From an uncultured Lachnospiraceae bacterium (lineage in GTDB: Bacteria; Bacillota_A; Clostridia; Lachnospirales; Lachnospiraceae): DNA of 8,435 nt. Positions 5,944 to 8,435 of this stretch are shown piece after piece. The DNA is taken from NCBI GenBank assembly GCA_910587495.1, contig CAJUMT010000150.1, positions 1 to 8,435 on the forward strand. Reading direction: 5' to 3'. The position numbers and the translations under genes are program-made. The notes beneath the pieces were generated by a model. The model did not search any database, was not told where the DNA came from, and saw only the letters and a program-made list of their open reading frames with translations. Within the stretch, counting starts at the first letter, position 1, and every line of letters begins with the position of its first letter.

Positions 5944-6957
5944 ATGCAGGAACTGATTAAAGTTGCAGTGGATGCCATGGGTGGAGACCATGCGCCATTG
6001 GAAATCGTAAAAGGCGCTGTGGAAGCAGTAAACAGCCAGGAAAATGTGAAAGTCTTTCTGGTAGGAAAGGAAGAAGCTGTCAGGGCAGAGCTTAAGAAAT
6101 ATCAGTATGATCCTGCCAGAGTGGAAATAGTACACGCCACGGAAACCATAGAGATGGCCGAACCCCCGGTGCAGGCGATAAGAAAGAAAAAAGATTCATC
6201 CATCGTTGTAGCCATGAAGATGGTGAAGAACAAAGAGGCGGATGCGTTCGTCGGCGCGGGAAGTACGGGAGCCGTCCTGGTAGGCGGACAATTGATCGTG
6301 GGGCGGATCAAAGGAGTAGAGCGCCCTCCCCTTGCGCCGCTTTTGCCGACTGAAAAAGGAGCTTCTCTGCTGATAGACTGCGGAGCCAATGTAGACGCCA
6401 GACCCTCTCATCTGGTTCAGTTTGCCAAGATGGGATCAATTTACATGGAAAATATTATGGGCATCTCCAATCCAAGAGTCGCGATTGTGAATATCGGGGC
6501 GGAGGAAGAGAAAGGCAATGCACTGGTCAAGGAAACATTTCCTTTATTAAAGGAGTGTGAGGGACTGAATTTTATAGGGAGCATAGAGGCGAGAGATATC
6601 CCGTCGGGATATGCAGACGTCATTGTCTGCGAAGCTTTTGCGGGAAATATCATTCTGAAGCTGTATGAAGGAGTAGGGGCTACCCTGATCTCCATGGTGA
6701 AGAAAGGGATGATGAGTACTTTAAGGAGTAAACTCGGGGCACTTTTGGTGAAGCCTGCCCTGAAGGAGACATTAAAAAAATTTGACACAAGCCAGTATGG
6801 AGGAGCGCCTTTACTGGGTCTTAACGGTCTTGTGGTCAAGACCCATGGTAGTTCTGGCGCGCTGGAAGTGAAAAATTCCATCCTTCAATGCGTGACTTTT
6901 ACAGAACAGCGGATGAATGAAAAGATCAAAGCTAAGATTCAGGCAGAAGAGAATTAG
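5944..6957 (+). CDS. plsX: Phosphate acyltransferase PlsX
   Basis: This 337-residue soluble, peripheral membrane enzyme converts acyl-ACP and phosphate to acyl-phosphate, the donor used by PlsY in the first step of phospholipid synthesis. The length is normal for the family. The N-terminal VAVDAMGGDHAP (residues 8-19) is the PlsX hallmark. Also present are GAGSTGAVLVGG, RPPLAPLLP, LLIDCGANVD and the C-terminal YGGAPLLGLNGLVVKTHGSS stretch, all conserved parts of the active-site fold. An AGGAGG site (5931-5936) lies 7 nt before the ATG. The gene leads a run with acpP (14 nt downstream), rnc and smc, a common firmicute order, and acpP encodes the carrier of its substrate. It has its own promoter just after the terminator of the transporter module, so its expression should not depend on that module. 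Identification is secure. Confidence 0.97.
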   Translation: MQELIKVAVDAMGGDHAPLEIVKGAVEAVNSQENVKVFLVGKEEAVRAELKKYQYDPARVEIVHATETIEMAEPPVQAIRKKKDSSIVVAMKMVKNKEADAFVGAGSTGAVLVGGQLIVGRIKGVERPPLAPLLPTEKGASLLIDCGANVDARPSHLVQFAKMGSIYMENIMGISNPRVAIVNIGAEEEKGNALVKETFPLLKECEGLNFIGSIEARDIPSGYADVIVCEAFAGNIILKLYEGVGATLISMVKKGMMSTLRSKLGALLVKPALKETLKKFDTSQYGGAPLLGLNGLVVKTHGSSGALEVKNSILQCVTFTEQRMNEKIKAKIQAEEN

Positions 6958-6971
6958 GAAGGAGTGAAAGT

Positions 6972-7202
6972 ATGGAATTTGAAAAATTGCAGGAAATTGT
7001 TGCAGAAGTACTGAACCTGGACGCAAATGAGATCACGATGGATACCACTTTTGTGAATGATCTGGGAGCTGATTCCCTGGATGTATTTCAGATCATTATG
7101 GCCATTGAGGAAGAATTTGATATTGAGATCTCTAATGAGGATGCGGAAAAGATCGTATCTGTAGGGGACGCGGTGGAGCGTATTAAAGAAGAATTAAATT
7201 GA
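6972..7202 (+). CDS. acpP: Acyl carrier protein
   Basis: This small acidic protein of 76 residues carries growing fatty acids on a phosphopantetheine arm. The arm attaches to S35 in the GADSLD motif. The four-helix ACP pattern is clear: helix I (about 3-15), helix II starting at S35, and the EEEFDIEISNEDAEKI stretch leading to helix III. Helix II reads DSLDVFQIIMAIEEEF, where E. coli ACP has DSLDTVELVMALEEEF, so the glutamate equivalent to E41 is glutamine and the preceding valine is phenylalanine. An AAGGAGTGA site (6959-6967) lies 4 nt upstream of the ATG, 14 nt after plsX. Being next to plsX and in the main housekeeping run suggests this is the primary fatty-acid ACP rather than one devoted to a secondary pathway. 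Confidence 0.96.
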   Translation: MEFEKLQEIVAEVLNLDANEITMDTTFVNDLGADSLDVFQIIMAIEEEFDIEISNEDAEKIVSVGDAVERIKEELN

Positions 7203-7213
7203 CAGGAATGCAA

Positions 7214-7252
7214 GGGGCTGCTTACGGGGTAGAAATATTCCGCGGCAGCCCC
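7214..7252 (+). promoter_or_regulatory. Stable RNA hairpin in the acpP-rnc gap, no U-tract
   Basis: GGGGCTGC (7214-7221) pairs perfectly with GCAGCCCC (7245-7252). After a small internal loop a second stem forms between CGGGGT (7225-7230) and ATTCCG (7237-7242), closing an AGAAAT loop. The sequence after it is CAAGAACGG, with no T-run, so it is not a normal intrinsic terminator. It lies 23 nt before the rnc start. Possible roles are 3'-end protection of the plsX-acpP message, a processing site, or control of rnc. Confidence 0.7.
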
Positions 7253-7275
7253 CAAGAACGGCTGGAGACTATTAT

Positions 7276-7956
7276 ATGGAAGAGACAAGATTCAAGGAGC
7301 TGGAAGAAAAGATCGGATACCGGTTTAAAGACGGCAGGCTGCTATTCCAGGCCATGTGCCACAGCTCCTACGCCAATGACCGGCATATGGGCAGACTTAA
7401 GTGCAATGAACGGCTGGAATTTCTGGGGGACGCGGTGCTGGAGCTGGTTACCAGTGAATTTCTTTATGAGAAATATCCTGAAATGCCGGAAGGAGACGCC
7501 ACCAAGACCCGTGCCAGCATTGTCTGTGAACAAAGTCTGGCTTTCTGCGCCAAAAGCATATCGCTGGGAAGTTATATTATGCTGGGAAAAGGCGAGAAAG
7601 TAAGCGGCGGAAGGGAACGCCCGTCTATTACCTCCGACGCGTTTGAAGCGTTGATCGGCGCGATTTATCTGGACGGTGGTTTTACTAGTGCAAAAGAATT
7701 TATACGAAAATATGTCCTGAATGACCTGGAACATAAAAAACTCTTTTACGATAGTAAGACCATTCTGCAGGAACGGATACAGGCGAGCCATGAAGAGAAG
7801 CTGCACTATGAACTGGTAGGAGAAGAAGGACCGGATCACAGGAAGCTTTTTATCGTACAGGCCATGCTAGGAGACAAAGTGATCGGCAAAGGCAGCGGAC
7901 GCACGAAAAAAGCGGCGGAGCAGGCGGCAGCATACCATGCCCTGACGGGAATCTGA
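7276..7956 (+). CDS. rnc: Ribonuclease III
   Basis: This 226-residue enzyme cuts double-stranded RNA as a dimer, maturing rRNA precursors and some mRNAs in the cytoplasm. The catalytic domain (about 1-150) carries the signature NERLEFLGDAVLE, with E45, E48 and D52, and the second metal-binding group D121 and E124 in SDAFEALIGAIYLDGG. A double-stranded-RNA-binding domain follows (about 159-226) and ends with KGSGRTKKAAEQAAAYHAL. Length and domain order are standard. The start at 7276 is supported by a modest TGGAG site (7263-7267) and by the family N-terminus (FKELEEKIGYRFKD). That site is weaker than those of plsX and acpP, which may keep levels low. A stable hairpin lies just upstream, and smc begins 18 nt downstream; rnc-smc is a classic firmicute pair. 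Confidence 0.97.
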   Translation: MEETRFKELEEKIGYRFKDGRLLFQAMCHSSYANDRHMGRLKCNERLEFLGDAVLELVTSEFLYEKYPEMPEGDATKTRASIVCEQSLAFCAKSISLGSYIMLGKGEKVSGGRERPSITSDAFEALIGAIYLDGGFTSAKEFIRKYVLNDLEHKKLFYDSKTILQERIQASHEEKLHYELVGEEGPDHRKLFIVQAMLGDKVIGKGSGRTKKAAEQAAAYHALTGI

Positions 7957-7974
7957 CAGAACAGGATAGCATAT

Positions 7975-8435
7975 ATGTATTTAAAAAGTATAGAGGTGCA
8001 GGGATTTAAATCTTTTGCCAATAAGATCGTATTTGACTTCCACAACGGGATTACAGGGATTGTGGGGCCTAATGGATCTGGAAAAAGCAATGTGGCGGAT
8101 GCGGTACGCTGGGTATTGGGAGAGCAGAGGGTCAAGCAGCTTCGGGGCGGGAGTATGCAGGACGTCATATTTTCCGGTACGGAGAACCGGAAAGCTTTAA
8201 GTTATGCTTATGTAGCCATCACGCTGGATAATGCAGGCCATCAGCTGCCGGTATCCTATGAGGAAGTAACGGTGGCAAGAAGGTTATATCGTTCCGGAGA
8301 GAGCGAATATCTTATAAACGGGACGGCCTGCCGTTTAAAAGACGTACAGGAAATGTTCTATGATACCGGTATCGGAAAAGAGGGCTATTCCATCATCGGA
8401 CAGGGACAGATCGATCAGATTTTAAGTACCAAGCC
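7975..8435 (+). CDS. smc: Chromosome partition protein SMC, N-terminal part
   Basis: The frame opens at ATG 7975 and runs off the window end, giving the first 153 residues of a protein usually near 1,180 residues long. SMC forms a dimeric, ring-like ATPase that with ScpA and ScpB organises and segregates the chromosome. The visible part is the N-terminal half of the ATPase head. It starts MYLKSIEVQGFKSFA, has Walker A GPNGSGKSN (31-39), then ADAVRWVLGEQ, the arginine-containing KQLRGG stretch (55-59) and the Q-loop GQGQIDQIL (142-150). All are strongly conserved in bacterial SMC. Walker B and the signature motif would lie in the missing C-terminal part. A short AGGA (7963-7966) serves as ribosome site, 18 nt after the rnc stop, so the gene is probably cotranscribed with rnc. 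Confidence 0.96.
   Translation, partial: MYLKSIEVQGFKSFANKIVFDFHNGITGIVGPNGSGKSNVADAVRWVLGEQRVKQLRGGSMQDVIFSGTENRKALSYAYVAITLDNAGHQLPVSYEEVTVARRLYRSGESEYLINGTACRLKDVQEMFYDTGIGKEGYSIIGQGQIDQILSTK

Noticed and set aside
7199..7603. 134-codon frame overlapping the start of rnc.
   Set aside because: It is a shifted-frame shadow of rnc, whose frame carries all catalytic residues.
1..8435. CRISPR array, tRNA/rRNA gene, insertion sequence, prophage or origin.
   Set aside because: No spaced repeats, cloverleaf, transposase or integrase frame, or terminal inverted repeats were seen on either strand.

Overview
The window looks like chromosomal DNA from a Gram-positive member of the Clostridia, most likely Lachnospiraceae. 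The basis is moderate GC, strong AGGAGG-type ribosome binding sites, a zinc-ribbon L32 protein of clostridial type, and the core order plsX-acpP-rnc-smc. This assignment is inference from gene content and style, not from a search. Every supported gene lies on the + strand.

Layout. (1) Bases 1-264 are the 3' end of a membrane-bound metal-dependent hydrolase (YdjM/DUF457-like). (2) A short spacer carries a 12-bp imperfect tandem repeat and a full-consensus sigma-A promoter (TTGACA-17-TATAAT). This drives rpmF (L32, GTG start, 420-599), which ends in a strong intrinsic terminator (615-653). (3) Bases 686-5810 hold a four-gene signalling and transport module: an OmpR/PhoB-type response regulator, a two-TM sensor histidine kinase with almost no extracellular loop, a MacB/LolD-type ABC ATPase, and an 877-residue permease with two FtsX units. 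The ATPase and permease overlap by 4 nt. The 99-bp gap before the ATPase holds GTCA(T/C)C repeats spaced exactly 11 bp, followed by a TATACT -10 box, which reads as the regulator's own target promoter. The module ends in a second intrinsic terminator (5830-5866). (4) A separate promoter (TTGACT-17-TATTAT) drives the housekeeping run plsX, acpP, rnc and smc. smc is cut off by the window end. A structured hairpin without a U-tract lies between acpP and rnc.

How it works together (inference). The kinase and regulator probably sense envelope stress, such as a peptide antibiotic, possibly through the transporter itself. They then induce the ABC pair from the 11-bp-repeat promoter. The module sits between rpmF and plsX, which are neighbours in many bacteria, and is bounded by terminators on both sides. 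It therefore looks like a self-contained cassette within a conserved ribosome/lipid/RNA-processing/chromosome locus. No wholly novel system is evident. The points most worth checking are the operator, the module's position, the missing promoter for the regulator-kinase pair, and the hairpin before rnc.
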